The notes beneath the pieces are model-generated. The model was given only the letters and a program-made list of their open reading frames with translations. It had not been told where the DNA came from and did no database searches. This document shows, in pieces, positions 24,157 to 32,398 of a stretch of 64,000 nucleotides of DNA. Origin of the DNA: Anaerotruncus sp. (GTDB lineage Bacteria > Bacillota > Clostridia > Oscillospirales > Ruminococcaceae). Numbering within the stretch: position 1 is the stretch's first letter; each line of letters starts with the position of its first letter. The stretch lies in NCBI GenBank assembly GCA_021770005.1, contig JAETRV010000003.1, forward strand, positions 1 to 64,000. Reading direction: 5' to 3'. Both the position numbers and the translations under genes were made by a program.

Positions 24157-25698
24157 ATGCTCGCTACCATTCGCAGCCTTGGTTTGGCCGGTATCGAGCC
24201 GTTCGCTGTCACCGCCGAGGTGAGCGTTTCCCAGGCAATGCCTGGGTTTGACCTCGTCGGACTGCCGGATGCGGCGGTCCGGGAATCCCGCGACCGGGTG
24301 CGCTCCGCTCTGCTGCACAGCGGGTACCCGTTTCCCGACGGACGTATCGTTGTCAACCTTGCTCCTGCCGGAGTCAAAAAGGTCGGAGCGCTCTATGATC
24401 TACCGATCCTGATCGGCCTTTTGAGCGCACAGGGCATCCTCCCCGAACCGAAGGACGCGGTCTTTCTGGGGGAGCTTTCCCTATCGGGGGAGGTTCGCCC
24501 GGTCGATGGGGTGCTCCCCATGCTGCTCGGCGCGGCCGGCCTGGGGATTTCGCGCGCATTCATCCCCGCCGGTAATGCCGCCGAAGCGTCCGCAGTGCAG
24601 GGGATGGCGGTCTATCCAGTCGCAAAGATCGGAGAGCTCGCTGCTTTCCTGCGGGGGGAACGCGCGTTGGCGCCCGTCTCTGATTGCGCCTTTGCGGAAA
24701 TAGCCGCTGCACAGATGCCTGATTTCAGCGACGTAAAGGGGCAGCAGGTTGCCAAACGCGCGCTTGAGATTGCGGCGGCAGGCGGCCATAACGTCCTGAT
24801 GATCGGCGCGCCCGGCACCGGCAAAAGTATGCTCGCAAAGCGCCTGCCTTCGATCCTCCCCGAGATGCGGTCGGAAGAAGCGATCGAAACTACCAAAATC
24901 TATTCGGCGGCCGGGCTGCTCCCACCCGGTGTCCCGCTGATCCGGAACCGCCCGTTCCGGGCTCCGCACCACACGGTCTCGCCTGCGGGGATGTGCGGAG
25001 GCGGTTCGATCCCGCGCCCGGGGGAACTTTCCCTTGCGCACAATGGGGTGCTTTTCCTCGACGAGCTGCCCGAATTCCAGCGTCCGGTGCTGGAAGCGCT
25101 TCGGCAACCCCTTGAGGACGGGATGCTCACCCTTTCACGGGCGCAGGCGCGGTTCAGCTATCCCAGCCGGTTTACGCTGGTCGCGGCAATGAACCCCTGT
25201 CCCTGTGGGTATTTCGGGCACCCTACCCGCAGCTGTACCTGTCCGGAAGCCCGGATCGAACGGTATCTGGACAAGGTTTCCGGGCCGCTGCTCGACCGGA
25301 TCGACCTACACGTCGAGGTCCTGCCGGTCGGGTATGATCTGCTTTCCAGTACCCGGCAGGAGGAGACCTCTGTAGAAATCCGGGCGCGTGTTACCGCCGC
25401 GCGGGAGATCCAGAACCGCCGGTTCGCTGGCCTCGGCATCCCCTGCAACGCGGAAATCCTCCCTTCACTGCTTTCCCGGTTCTGTCCGCTCTCCCCCGAC
25501 GCAGATGCCCTGCTGCGTAAGCTGTTTGACCGGTTGAGCCTTTCCGGACGCGCCTACGACCGGATCTTGAAGGTATCGCGCACGATCGCCGACCTAAGCG
25601 GCAGCGAACGGATCGAGCTGGAGCATCTCAACGAGGCGGTGCAATACCGCAGCCTCGACCGTAAATACTGGAACCGGAAGCAGGCGCAAACCAAATAA
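24157..25698 (+). CDS. YifB/ComM family Mg-chelatase-like AAA+ ATPase
   Basis: Protein of 513 residues, the full length of the family whose characterised member ComM drives branch migration of recombination intermediates. The N-terminal Lon-like domain has MPGFDLVGLPDAAVRESRDR. The AAA+ domain shows Walker A GAPGTGKSMLAKR near residue 220, Walker B VLFLDELPEF and a zinc-binding CPCGYFGHPTRSCTC. The C-terminal Mg-chelatase domain ends with LSGSERIELEHLNEAVQYR. AAAGGGGG lies seven bases before the ATG. It is a single-gene unit ended by a terminator at 25695. Confidence 0.93.
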   Translation: MLATIRSLGLAGIEPFAVTAEVSVSQAMPGFDLVGLPDAAVRESRDRVRSALLHSGYPFPDGRIVVNLAPAGVKKVGALYDLPILIGLLSAQGILPEPKDAVFLGELSLSGEVRPVDGVLPMLLGAAGLGISRAFIPAGNAAEASAVQGMAVYPVAKIGELAAFLRGERALAPVSDCAFAEIAAAQMPDFSDVKGQQVAKRALEIAAAGGHNVLMIGAPGTGKSMLAKRLPSILPEMRSEEAIETTKIYSAAGLLPPGVPLIRNRPFRAPHHTVSPAGMCGGGSIPRPGELSLAHNGVLFLDELPEFQRPVLEALRQPLEDGMLTLSRAQARFSYPSRFTLVAAMNPCPCGYFGHPTRSCTCPEARIERYLDKVSGPLLDRIDLHVEVLPVGYDLLSSTRQEETSVEIRARVTAAREIQNRRFAGLGIPCNAEILPSLLSRFCPLSPDADALLRKLFDRLSLSGRAYDRILKVSRTIADLSGSERIELEHLNEAVQYRSLDRKYWNRKQAQTK

Positions 25699-25737
25699 GT
25701 CCCGGCTGCTTACACACATCCGGGACTTATCTTTTGT
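25695..25737 (+). terminator. Terminator after the yifB-like gene
   Basis: Stem ATAAGTCCCGG / CCGGGACTTAT around a 14-base loop, followed by CTTTTG. The first arm includes the stop codon. Confidence 0.8.
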
Positions 25738-25753
25738 GGTTTTGGTCCGCCTT

Positions 25754-25981
25754 TTAATCCTGATTTTTCAGGATCGAAAGGACCTCTTCCGGGCTTTTTC
25801 CCGATTCCTTTACAAAGGCGGCGAGCTTTTCCAGGTCGGCTTGCTCCTTGGCGGCGCGTTTTTCCTTGAGTTCTTTTTTCAGGTTCGAGATTGCTTCTTT
25901 ATGTTCTTCAATCTTCTTTTCAATCTCCTGAATTTGCTCCTCATAAGACATCCTGATTTCTTTTTTACTTCTGCGCGGCAT
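25754..25981 (-). CDS. Small highly charged coiled-coil protein
   Basis: Protein of 75 residues, rich in Lys and Glu, with heptad-like EEQIQEIEKKIEEHKEAI and further helices up to EEVLSILKNQD. It is predicted to be a single long coiled coil. An RBS-like AAAGGGTGAG lies upstream of the ATG, and an internal start at MSYEEQ is also possible. The C-terminal SGKSPEEVLSIL resembles a short second helical motif. I do not recognise a function. Convergent with yifB and divergent from the liv operon. Confidence 0.6.
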   Translation of the reverse strand: MPRRSKKEIRMSYEEQIQEIEKKIEEHKEAISNLKKELKEKRAAKEQADLEKLAAFVKESGKSPEEVLSILKNQD

Positions 25982-26459
25982 ATGCAGCTCACCCTTTCAC
26001 TAATTTGCTTTTTACTGTATTGTAACCAAAACAGGACAAATTGTAAAGCGAAAAAACGCGAATTTTAAAGCGCAGCGTGAATTGCCTTGCAATCCATCGA
26101 AAAAACAGGAAATCCCGCCATCTGTCAAACGGAAAAAAGCGTCTGTCTCTTCCCTTTTTTCTGTGGCCCTGGTTCCCTTCTTCCATGAGACAAAAGTACA
26201 AAACAAGCGTGCTGCTTTCCTCCTGAACTGGGTTTGGAAAACCGGTTTTTCTGCTGCATAAAGTGGTTTGAATGCAAAAATTATGCGATAATTTTATGAA
26301 TATTTATAAAACTGAAGAGAATTGTTTGCAGATGATTGGCGAAAAAAGCAATGGATTTTACGGCGGATTTGCAATATACTTTTCAGTAAGGTTACCACTT
26401 TAAAGTAGTAACAGGACTCCAAGTGTAAAACAGACTCAAACATAGGGAGGAAAAGAAAC
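25982..26459. other. AT-rich intergenic region upstream of the liv operon
   Basis: The 478-base region has no credible gene. The right part holds a candidate promoter (TGGATT 26352-26357, 17 bases, TATACT 26375-26380), then the palindrome at 26392-26411 and an AGGGAGG RBS. The left part is AT-rich with no recognisable RNA. Confidence 0.5.
26392..26411 (+). promoter_or_regulatory. Candidate operator in the livK leader
   Basis: 20-base near-perfect palindrome TTACCACTTTAAAGTAGTAA (one mismatched pair). It lies 11 bases downstream of a TATACT -10 candidate, a classic repressor position. Confidence 0.5.
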
Positions 26460-27677
26460 ATGAAAAGAGTATTTGCATCTATGCTGGCGGCGGCAATGGT
26501 CGCTGGTGCATTTGCAGGATGCGGTTCCAACGGGAGCAGCTCGGCGCCTGCTGCATCTTCCGCTCCTGATGCGGGCAGCTCCGCACCGGCTGCATCGAGT
26601 GAAGCCCCCGCTGCGGCTCCTTCTGGCGACGGGATCAAGATCGGTGTGCTTGCCCCGCTGACCGGTGAGGTTTCCGACTATGGTATCGCGGCATCCAACG
26701 GCATTAAAATGGCATTCGAGGAAATCAATGCGAACGGCGGTATTCTAGGCCAGCAGGTCGAGCTGGTTCTTATGGACGAAAAAGGCGATCCGACCGAAGC
26801 GGTCAATGCATACAACAGCATGGTCAGCCAGGGGGTTGTCGCTGTGATCGGCGATGTCACCTCCAAGCCCTGCCAGGCGGTCGCGGATGTGGCGGTAGAG
26901 GACAACATGCCGATGCTGACTGCAACCGGTACTGCGGCGGGTATCACCCTGACTGGTGACAACGTATTCCGCACCTGCTACACCGACCCGTTCCAGGGCA
27001 CTATCATGGCGACCTTTGCGGCGGAGAACCTCGGTGCAAAGAAAGTAGCGATCCTGAGCAACAACAGCTCGGACTACTCGAGCGGCCTGGTACAGGCGTT
27101 CAAAGAGCAGGCAGCGACCAAGGGACTCGAAGTTGTGGGCGAGCAGTCGTACGCGGACGCAGACATCGACTTCAACTCCCAGATCAACAATCTAGTTGCG
27201 GCAGCTCCGGAAGCGATCTTTGTCCCCGACTACTACAACAAGGTTGCCCTGATCCTCGATCAGCTGCGTGCAGCCGGCTATGAGGGCCCGGTTCTGGGCG
27301 GCGACGGTTGGGACGGCGTTCTGAACATCGTCTCGGCGGATAAGATGTCGGTCACCGAGAACACCTATTTTGCAAACCACTATGCGGATGAGGACGAAAA
27401 AGCGGCGAAGTTCCTTGCGGACTACAAAGCAAAGTTCAATCTGGACGGCCGCTCGTTCTCGGCGCTGGGCTACGACTCGGCTTATATCATCGCACAGGCG
27501 CTGGAGAAAGCCGGTTCGACCGATAGCCAAGCGATCATCGATGCAATGGCAGCGGCAGACTACGACGGGATCACCGGCCACATCACCTTTGATGAGAACG
27601 GCGACCCGATCAAGACGGTTTCTGTCCTGAAGTGCTCCAACGGCGCTGCGGTGCTTGAGGCAAAGGTCGAGGCGTAA
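26460..27677 (+). CDS. livK: Branched-chain amino acid-type ABC transporter substrate-binding lipoprotein (LivK family)
   Basis: Extracellular binding protein of 405 residues. A lipoprotein signal peptide ends in the lipobox AFAGC (Cys21), followed by a 35-residue Ser/Ala/Pro linker. The mature part opens with IKIGVLAPLTGEVSDYGIA, characteristic of the Leu/Ile/Val-binding family. Later come VVAVIGDVTSKPC and FSALGYDSAYIIAQALEKAG. Strong AGGGAGG RBS. It is the first gene of the five-gene importer. The ligand may be a branched-chain amino acid, but relatives bind amides, urea or aromatic acids, so specificity is open. Confidence 0.9.
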   Translation: MKRVFASMLAAAMVAGAFAGCGSNGSSSAPAASSAPDAGSSAPAASSEAPAAAPSGDGIKIGVLAPLTGEVSDYGIAASNGIKMAFEEINANGGILGQQVELVLMDEKGDPTEAVNAYNSMVSQGVVAVIGDVTSKPCQAVADVAVEDNMPMLTATGTAAGITLTGDNVFRTCYTDPFQGTIMATFAAENLGAKKVAILSNNSSDYSSGLVQAFKEQAATKGLEVVGEQSYADADIDFNSQINNLVAAAPEAIFVPDYYNKVALILDQLRAAGYEGPVLGGDGWDGVLNIVSADKMSVTENTYFANHYADEDEKAAKFLADYKAKFNLDGRSFSALGYDSAYIIAQALEKAGSTDSQAIIDAMAAADYDGITGHITFDENGDPIKTVSVLKCSNGAAVLEAKVEA

Positions 27678-27710
27678 TGGCCCCGCAACAACAGAAGTGA
27701 TAGGATGTTT

Positions 27711-27746
27711 GCAAAGGGGTAGGGCCGGACGGCTCTGCCCTTTTGC
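27711..27746 (+). terminator. Partial terminator or processing hairpin after livK
   Basis: A 15-pair stem (GCAAAGGGGTAGGGC against GCTCTGCCCTTTTGC, with G-U pairs) lies 33 bases after the livK stop. It lacks a strong T run. Such hairpins commonly let the binding-protein gene be expressed above the permease genes. Confidence 0.55.
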
Positions 27747-27791
27747 GGGTATCCGGCGCACATCGGCGGGAGCTTGTTTCATATCTCTCAT

Positions 27792-27828
27792 GCAGGGGGC
27801 TTTTTCTCTTGCGAATCCCCTCTCTTGC
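27792..27828. repeat. Dispersed GCAGGGGGCTTTTT hairpin
   Basis: GCAGGGGGCTTTTTCTCTTG paired with CGAATCCCCTCTCTTGC; a decayed member of the family at 11599, 14714, 32173 and 46752. Confidence 0.5.
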
Positions 27829-27986
27829 CGCTCTGTGCCGGTTGGCCTATGTACGCCGATCTACGCGCTAAGCGCCGCCTCCGGCGGTTGCGCTCCGAAA
27901 CGCTCGCTGCGGCTCGCAGTGCGGTGGCAGTGGAAAAATCGCGTAAAACTTCTGCGTTTTTGAGAAAGGCTCCTCTTCCCTGGATC

Positions 27987-28040
27987 AAAAGTTTCGTCCA
28001 CCTTTTCAAAGGTGGCGGGGTCGAGGGGCAGAGCCCCCGC
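27987..28040 (+). repeat. 54-base two-hairpin repeat, copy 1
   Basis: Identical over 54 bases to 46398-46451. It begins AAAAGTTTCG and has hairpin CCACCTTT-TC-AAAGGTGG, then CGGGGTCGA, then hairpin GGGGCAGAGCCCC. Diverged copies with compensating changes are at 49377-49430 and 55695-55749, both on the minus strand relative to this one. Confidence 0.8.
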
Positions 28041-28097
28041 GAGGGGGCCGAAGATCTATAGACACAGCCTGTTTGAGGGGCTGGGAAAGGCGAGGGA

Positions 28098-28994
28098 TTG
28101 GTAGACGTGACACTTTTTATCAAACAGCTTATCAACGGCTTTCAGGTGGGCAGCGTGTACGCGCTGGTCGCACTGGGCTACACAATGGTATACGGTATCG
28201 TAAAGCTAATCAACTTTGCGCATGGGGATTTCATCATGGTAGGCGGATATATGGCGGTATTCTCGATCCCGCTGCTCACCAATGCGGGGCTTCCGGCGTG
28301 GCTTTGCATACTGCTGTCGGTCGTGGTCTGCGCGCTGATCGGCTTTTTGACCGAAAAGATCGCTTATAAACCGCTGCGCGGTGCACCCAGCCTCTCGGTC
28401 CTGATTACGGCGATTGCGATGAGCCTCTTCCTTGAGAACCTTGCGCTCATCCTCTTCTCCTCCGCGCCTCGTTCGGTCAGCAACATCTTCAATGTGCCGC
28501 CGATCGTGTTCGGCTCGGTCCAGCTCACCGGCGTCTCGGTGGTGACTATCCTGCTTTCGATTGTGATTATGGCAGGGCTTCAGCTCTTCATCAAAAAGAC
28601 CCGGATGGGCAAGGCAATGCGGGCGGTCTCGGAGGACGGGAAAGCGGCGATCCTCATGGGGATCAACACCAACCGGACCATCTCGCTCACCTTTGCGATT
28701 GGTTCCGGCCTGGCTGGGGTCGCGGCGGTCATGTACTGCTCCGCCTATCCGCAGGTCCAGCCGTACATGGGCTCGATGCTCGGCTTGAAGGCGTTTGTCG
28801 CGGCGGTGCTCGGCGGCATCGGCAACATCCCTGGCGCGATGCTCGGCGGCGTGCTGATTGGGCTTGTTGAGAGCATGACCAAGGGCTATATCTCCACCCA
28901 GCTTGCGGATGCGGTGGTATTCGGAATCCTGATTGTCGTCCTGCTGGTGCGCCCGGCGGGGATCTTCGGCAAAAACGTCGGCGAGAAAGTGTAG
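28098..28994 (+). CDS. livH: Branched-chain amino acid-type ABC transporter permease LivH
   Basis: Membrane permease of 298 residues with about eight hydrophobic segments. The N-terminal GFQVGSVYALVALGYTMVYG and KLINFAHGDFIMVGGY are diagnostic of LivH. AVLGGIGNIPGAMLGG near residue 240 is the conserved EAA-like cytoplasmic loop. The start is a TTG preceded by an AAGGCGAGG RBS. It pairs with LivM, whose gene begins directly at the next base. Confidence 0.92.
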   Translation: MVDVTLFIKQLINGFQVGSVYALVALGYTMVYGIVKLINFAHGDFIMVGGYMAVFSIPLLTNAGLPAWLCILLSVVVCALIGFLTEKIAYKPLRGAPSLSVLITAIAMSLFLENLALILFSSAPRSVSNIFNVPPIVFGSVQLTGVSVVTILLSIVIMAGLQLFIKKTRMGKAMRAVSEDGKAAILMGINTNRTISLTFAIGSGLAGVAAVMYCSAYPQVQPYMGSMLGLKAFVAAVLGGIGNIPGAMLGGVLIGLVESMTKGYISTQLADAVVFGILIVVLLVRPAGIFGKNVGEKV

Positions 28995-30050
28995 GTGATT
29001 GGATTGAAAAGCAGAAAAGAGACCATGCGCTCCTATGTCATCAATCTGATAGCGGTCATACTGCTCTTTGTCCTGATGAATATCGGGACAGGCACCGGCC
29101 TGCTCGGGCGGTACCAGACCGGCGTTTTGATGGTCATTTTTATCAACATCATCCTGGCGATCTCCCTTAATCTGACCACCGGTTTTCTCGGGCAGATCGC
29201 GCTTGGGCACGCGGGGTTCATGTCGATTGGCGCGTATACGGCGGCCCTGTTCGTGAAGTACATCCAGGAAACGGTGGGGATCACCCTCGCGCAGAAAGGG
29301 AACGTCTCCCCTGCCGGCACCGGCTTCTTCCTGTTGTCGCTCCTGCTGGCCGGTCTGGTGGCGGCGCTGTTCGGCCTGCTGGTCGGCATCCCGGCACTGC
29401 GCCTCAAGGGGGATTACCTCGCCATCATCACCCTCGGGTTCGGGGAGATCATCCGCACAATGATCGAGTTCTTTTCGTTTACCGGCGGTGCGCAGGGACT
29501 CAACCGTATCCCCAAGACCGCGACCCTGAATGTCGTTTACATCATTATGGTTGTCTGCGTGATGGTTATGTTTGCCTTTGTCCGTTCGCGGCATGGGCGC
29601 GCAATCATGGCGATTCGTGAAGATGACATCGCGTCCGAGGCTTCGGGTATCCCGAATACCTACTACAAGGTGCTGGCGTTCACCTTTGCGGCGTTCTTTG
29701 CGGGGATCGCCGGCGGCATCTATGGGCAGTACCTCGGCATCCTCGGCGCGACCGACTTCGATTTTATGAAGTCGATCGACATTCTGGTGTTTGTCGTTCT
29801 GGGCGGCATGGGTTCGCTCACCGGGTCGATCGTCTCGGCGGTCGGGCTGACCATCCTCCCCGAGGTCCTGCGGTCGCTCGCTGACTACCGGATGCTGATC
29901 TATTCGGTGGTTCTGGTGCTGGTCATGATCTTCAAGCCTTCCGGGCTGCTCGGGACCTATGAGTTCTCGCTGACCCGGTTGATCGACCGGCTAGTCGGCA
30001 AACAGAAAAAACAACCGTCCGCGGCAGGGAAAGGGGGCGCGTCCGAATGA
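28995..30050 (+). CDS. livM: Branched-chain amino acid-type ABC transporter permease LivM
   Basis: Permease of 351 residues, the second half of the membrane channel. Typical stretches are ISLNLTTGFLGQIALGHAGF near residue 55, IPALRLKGDYLAIITLGFGE near 135 and VFVVLGGMGSLTGSIVSAVG near 260. Translation starts at GTG (28995) or TTG (29004), both with AGGTG close by. It overlaps livG by four bases. Confidence 0.92.
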   Translation: MIGLKSRKETMRSYVINLIAVILLFVLMNIGTGTGLLGRYQTGVLMVIFINIILAISLNLTTGFLGQIALGHAGFMSIGAYTAALFVKYIQETVGITLAQKGNVSPAGTGFFLLSLLLAGLVAALFGLLVGIPALRLKGDYLAIITLGFGEIIRTMIEFFSFTGGAQGLNRIPKTATLNVVYIIMVVCVMVMFAFVRSRHGRAIMAIREDDIASEASGIPNTYYKVLAFTFAAFFAGIAGGIYGQYLGILGATDFDFMKSIDILVFVVLGGMGSLTGSIVSAVGLTILPEVLRSLADYRMLIYSVVLVLVMIFKPSGLLGTYEFSLTRLIDRLVGKQKKQPSAAGKGGASE

Positions 30051-30811
30051 GCGTACCGGTGCTGAAAGCCGAGAATCTGGGCATCACCTTCGGCGGACTC
30101 AAGGCGGTCGAAGGCTTCAATGTCGAGATTCAACAGAAAGAGCTGATTGGATTGATCGGGCCGAACGGCGCGGGCAAAACCACCGTCTTTAATCTGCTGA
30201 CCGGCGTCTACCAGCCGACCGAGGGCGCGGTCTACCTGAACGGCACCGCGCTGATCGGGAAAAAACCGCATCAGATGGTGGCGGCCGGGATTGCGCGGAC
30301 GTTCCAGAACATCCGGCTGTTCAAAAAGATGAGCGTGTTGGAGAATGTCAAGGTGGCGTTCAATCACAACATGAAATACAGCGGCTTGCAGGCAATCCTG
30401 CGCGCCCCCTCCTACTGGAAGGAGGAACAGGAGATCGACCGCAAGGCGCGCGACCTGCTCAGTGTGTTCCATATGGAGGACCTTGCCGACCATGTGGCGG
30501 AAAACCTGCCGTACGGCCAGCAGCGTAAGCTGGAGATTGCCCGCGCGCTCGCGACCAATCCCAAAGTCCTGCTGCTTGATGAACCGGCGGCGGGCATGAA
30601 CCCGACCGAGACCGCGGAACTGATGCAGGCGATTTCCTTGATCCGGGAGCGGTTCGGGATTGCGATCCTGCTGATTGAGCATGACATGAGCCTGGTGATG
30701 AATGTCTGTGAGCGGATCGTCGTGATCGACTACGGGCAGATCATCGCACATGGCACGCCAAAGGAGATCGCCAACAATCCGCGCGTAATCGGCGCATATC
30801 TTGGAGAATAG
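30047..30811 (+). CDS. livG: Branched-chain amino acid-type ABC transporter ATPase LivG
   Basis: Cytoplasmic ATPase of 254 residues. Walker A GPNGAGKTTVFNLLTG is near residue 37. The LivG-type motif VAAGIARTFQNIRLF, the signature LPYGQQRKLEIARAL and Walker B VLLLDEPAAGMNP follow. The C-terminal extension ending in NNPRVIGAYLGE is characteristic of LivG. It overlaps livM by four bases and is followed by livF after 11 bases with an RBS. Confidence 0.94.
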   Translation: MSVPVLKAENLGITFGGLKAVEGFNVEIQQKELIGLIGPNGAGKTTVFNLLTGVYQPTEGAVYLNGTALIGKKPHQMVAAGIARTFQNIRLFKKMSVLENVKVAFNHNMKYSGLQAILRAPSYWKEEQEIDRKARDLLSVFHMEDLADHVAENLPYGQQRKLEIARALATNPKVLLLDEPAAGMNPTETAELMQAISLIRERFGIAILLIEHDMSLVMNVCERIVVIDYGQIIAHGTPKEIANNPRVIGAYLGE

Positions 30812-30822
30812 GAGGGAAACCG

Positions 30823-31527
30823 ATGCTGAAAGTGACTGACCTGCATGTGTCCTACGGGGCAATCCATGCAATCCATGGGATCAGCCTGGAGGTCAACGAG
30901 GGGGAGATCGTCTCGCTGATCGGCGCAAATGGCGCGGGCAAAACCACCACGCTGCACACCATCTCCGGGCTGAAAAAAGCGACTTCGGGAGAGGTTTCCC
31001 TGGATGGGCACAACCTGCTCACCACCGACCCGGCGAAGATCATCACGTTGGGGATGGCGCATGTCCCGGAAGGGCGACGGATTTTTTCTCAGATGACAGT
31101 ACAGGAAAATCTCGAGATGGGCGCATTTATCGTCAACGACAAGACGCAGATTGCAGAGGATGTCGAGAACGTCTACCGCCATTTTCCCCGCCTCAAGGAG
31201 CGGTACAAGCAAGCGGGCGGCACCCTCTCGGGCGGTGAGCAGCAGATGCTGGCAATCGGGCGCGCGATGATGTCCCGGCCCCGTATCATGCTGATGGATG
31301 AGCCTTCGATGGGGCTTTCTCCGCTTCTGGTAAAGGAGATCTTCAAGATCATTGAGGAGCTCAACCGGGGCGGTATGACCATCCTGCTGGTCGAGCAGAA
31401 CGCAAAGATGGCGCTCGGAATCGCCAACCGCGCCTATGTGCTCGAAACCGGAAAGGTGGTCATGAGCGGGGACGCCAAAGAGATGCTTGCAGATGACAAA
31501 GTGCGCAAAGCGTATTTGGGAATGTGA
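30823..31527 (+). CDS. livF: Branched-chain amino acid-type ABC transporter ATPase LivF
   Basis: Second ATPase of the importer, 234 residues. Walker A GANGAGKTTTLHTISG, VPEGRRIFSQMTVQENLEMG (a LivF hallmark), signature LSGGEQQMLAIGRAMM and Walker B IMLMDEPSMGLSP are complete. It ends with ADDKVRKAYLGM. AGGAGGG RBS lies upstream. The operon ends with a terminator at 31549. Confidence 0.94.
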   Translation: MLKVTDLHVSYGAIHAIHGISLEVNEGEIVSLIGANGAGKTTTLHTISGLKKATSGEVSLDGHNLLTTDPAKIITLGMAHVPEGRRIFSQMTVQENLEMGAFIVNDKTQIAEDVENVYRHFPRLKERYKQAGGTLSGGEQQMLAIGRAMMSRPRIMLMDEPSMGLSPLLVKEIFKIIEELNRGGMTILLVEQNAKMALGIANRAYVLETGKVVMSGDAKEMLADDKVRKAYLGM

Positions 31528-31548
31528 CGCTGCATGATGAGAAAAAGG

Positions 31549-31582
31549 ATGGGAACCGGGGCGCACCGGTTCCCATTTTTTG
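31549..31582 (+). terminator. Terminator of the liv operon
   Basis: Stem ATGGGAACCGG / CCGGTTCCCAT with a six-base loop, followed by a T-rich tract. It sits just before the ybaK RBS, so ybaK may be expressed by read-through. Confidence 0.8.
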
Positions 31583-31602
31583 ATTTGGGAGGAGGAAAAA
31601 CA

Positions 31603-32085
31603 ATGGCGGAACAGAAAACAAATGCGATGCGGATGCTGGACCGGGCCAAGGTGCCCTATCAGACGCATACCTATGACCATGAGGATGGAAAGATCGACGG
31701 GGTAAGTGTTGCGGAAAAGCTGGGACAGCGGGTGGAACAGGTCTATAAAACGCTGGTGACACGGGGCGGCGGGAGCTATTATGTGTTTGTGATCCCGGTC
31801 GACAAAGAGCTGGACCTGAAAAAGGCCGCAAAAGCAGTGGGGGAAAAGTCGGTCGAGATGATCCATGTCAGCGAGATCAACAAGGTGACCGGTTATGTCC
31901 GCGGCGGGTGCTCGCCGGTCGGGATGAAGAAACTATTTTCCACCGTCTTTGACGTTGCGGTGGAAACGCTGCCCACTGTCATTGTCAGCGGCGGGCGGAT
32001 CGGCTGCCAGATCGAAGCCGCGCCGTCCGACCTGCTGCCGCTGGTCAAGGCAAAGACCGCGCCGCTCGTCCGGGAATCGGCCTAA
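31603..32085 (+). CDS. ybaK: Cys-tRNA(Pro) deacylase, YbaK/EbsC type
   Basis: Editing protein of 160 residues that removes cysteine mischarged onto tRNA-Pro. Family signs are VEQVYKTLVTRGGGSYYVFV, PVDKELDLKKAAKAVGEK, YVRGGCSPVGMKK and the GGRIGCQIEAAPSDL end. The catalytic Lys in VYKTLV is present. The ATG at 31603 lies behind GGGAGGAGG. The longer frame would begin inside the terminator of the liv operon, so the shorter start is used. Confidence 0.92.
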   Translation: MAEQKTNAMRMLDRAKVPYQTHTYDHEDGKIDGVSVAEKLGQRVEQVYKTLVTRGGGSYYVFVIPVDKELDLKKAAKAVGEKSVEMIHVSEINKVTGYVRGGCSPVGMKKLFSTVFDVAVETLPTVIVSGGRIGCQIEAAPSDLLPLVKAKTAPLVRESA

Positions 32086-32106
32086 ATTTGCAGGCCCGCA
32101 TATAAA

Positions 32107-32143
32107 AGCCGCCCGTCCTTCCAAATTCGGAAAGACGGGCGGC
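32107..32143 (+). terminator. Hairpin after ybaK
   Basis: Stem AGCCGCCCGTC / GACGGGCGGCT with inner pairing TTCC/GGAA, beginning 22 bases after the ybaK stop codon. The T tract is weak. Confidence 0.6.
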
Positions 32144-32172
32144 TCTTAGAGCCTATTCAGGGTCTTTTGCAA

Positions 32173-32199
32173 GGGGCTTTTTCTCTTGCAAAAAGCCCC
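32173..32199. terminator. Bidirectional GGGGCTTTTT hairpin
   Basis: Stem GGGGCTTTTT / AAAAAGCCCC. It lies between convergent genes and is one of five similar hairpins in the window. Confidence 0.55.
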
Positions 32200-32280
32200 C
32201 TCTTGCCGCCTTTGGCGGCAATTCACCCGAAAAATGCGCTTCACAGGATAAAAGATTCCGCCGCGTGCGCGCGGCGGCAG

Positions 32281-32353
32281 GGGCTCCGCCCCTTGACCTC
32301 GCGATTTTTTGAAAAAAATCGAGTAAAACTTTAGATCTTGAATAGGCTCTTAG
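32281..32353 (+). repeat. Dispersed 73-base repeat, copy 2
   Basis: See 24011-24083. This copy carries five substitutions and is likewise preceded by a G/C-rich inverted repeat. Both copies end with AATAGGCTCTTAG. Confidence 0.75.
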
Positions 32354-32398
32354 CGCGGAGTAAAGGCTGGCGAAGCGTTTTGTCCCGATTTGGGACGA

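Larger units (their letters stand above)
27678..28097. other. 420-base repeat-containing gap between livK and livH
   Basis: No gene is seen. It contains the attenuator-like hairpin at 27711-27746 and the GCAGGGGGCTTTTT hairpin at 27792-27828. A stretch GCGCTAAGCGCCGCCTCCGG resembles, in reverse, sequence near 46670. The 54-base repeat lies at 27987-28040. Confidence 0.6.
32086..32398. other. Repeat-rich gap between ybaK and the GH13 gene
   Basis: No gene is seen. It holds, in order, a hairpin at 32107-32143, the repeated GGGGCTTTTT hairpin at 32173-32199, G/C-rich inverted repeats around 32260-32295 and the 73-base repeat copy 2 (32281-32353). Confidence 0.6.
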
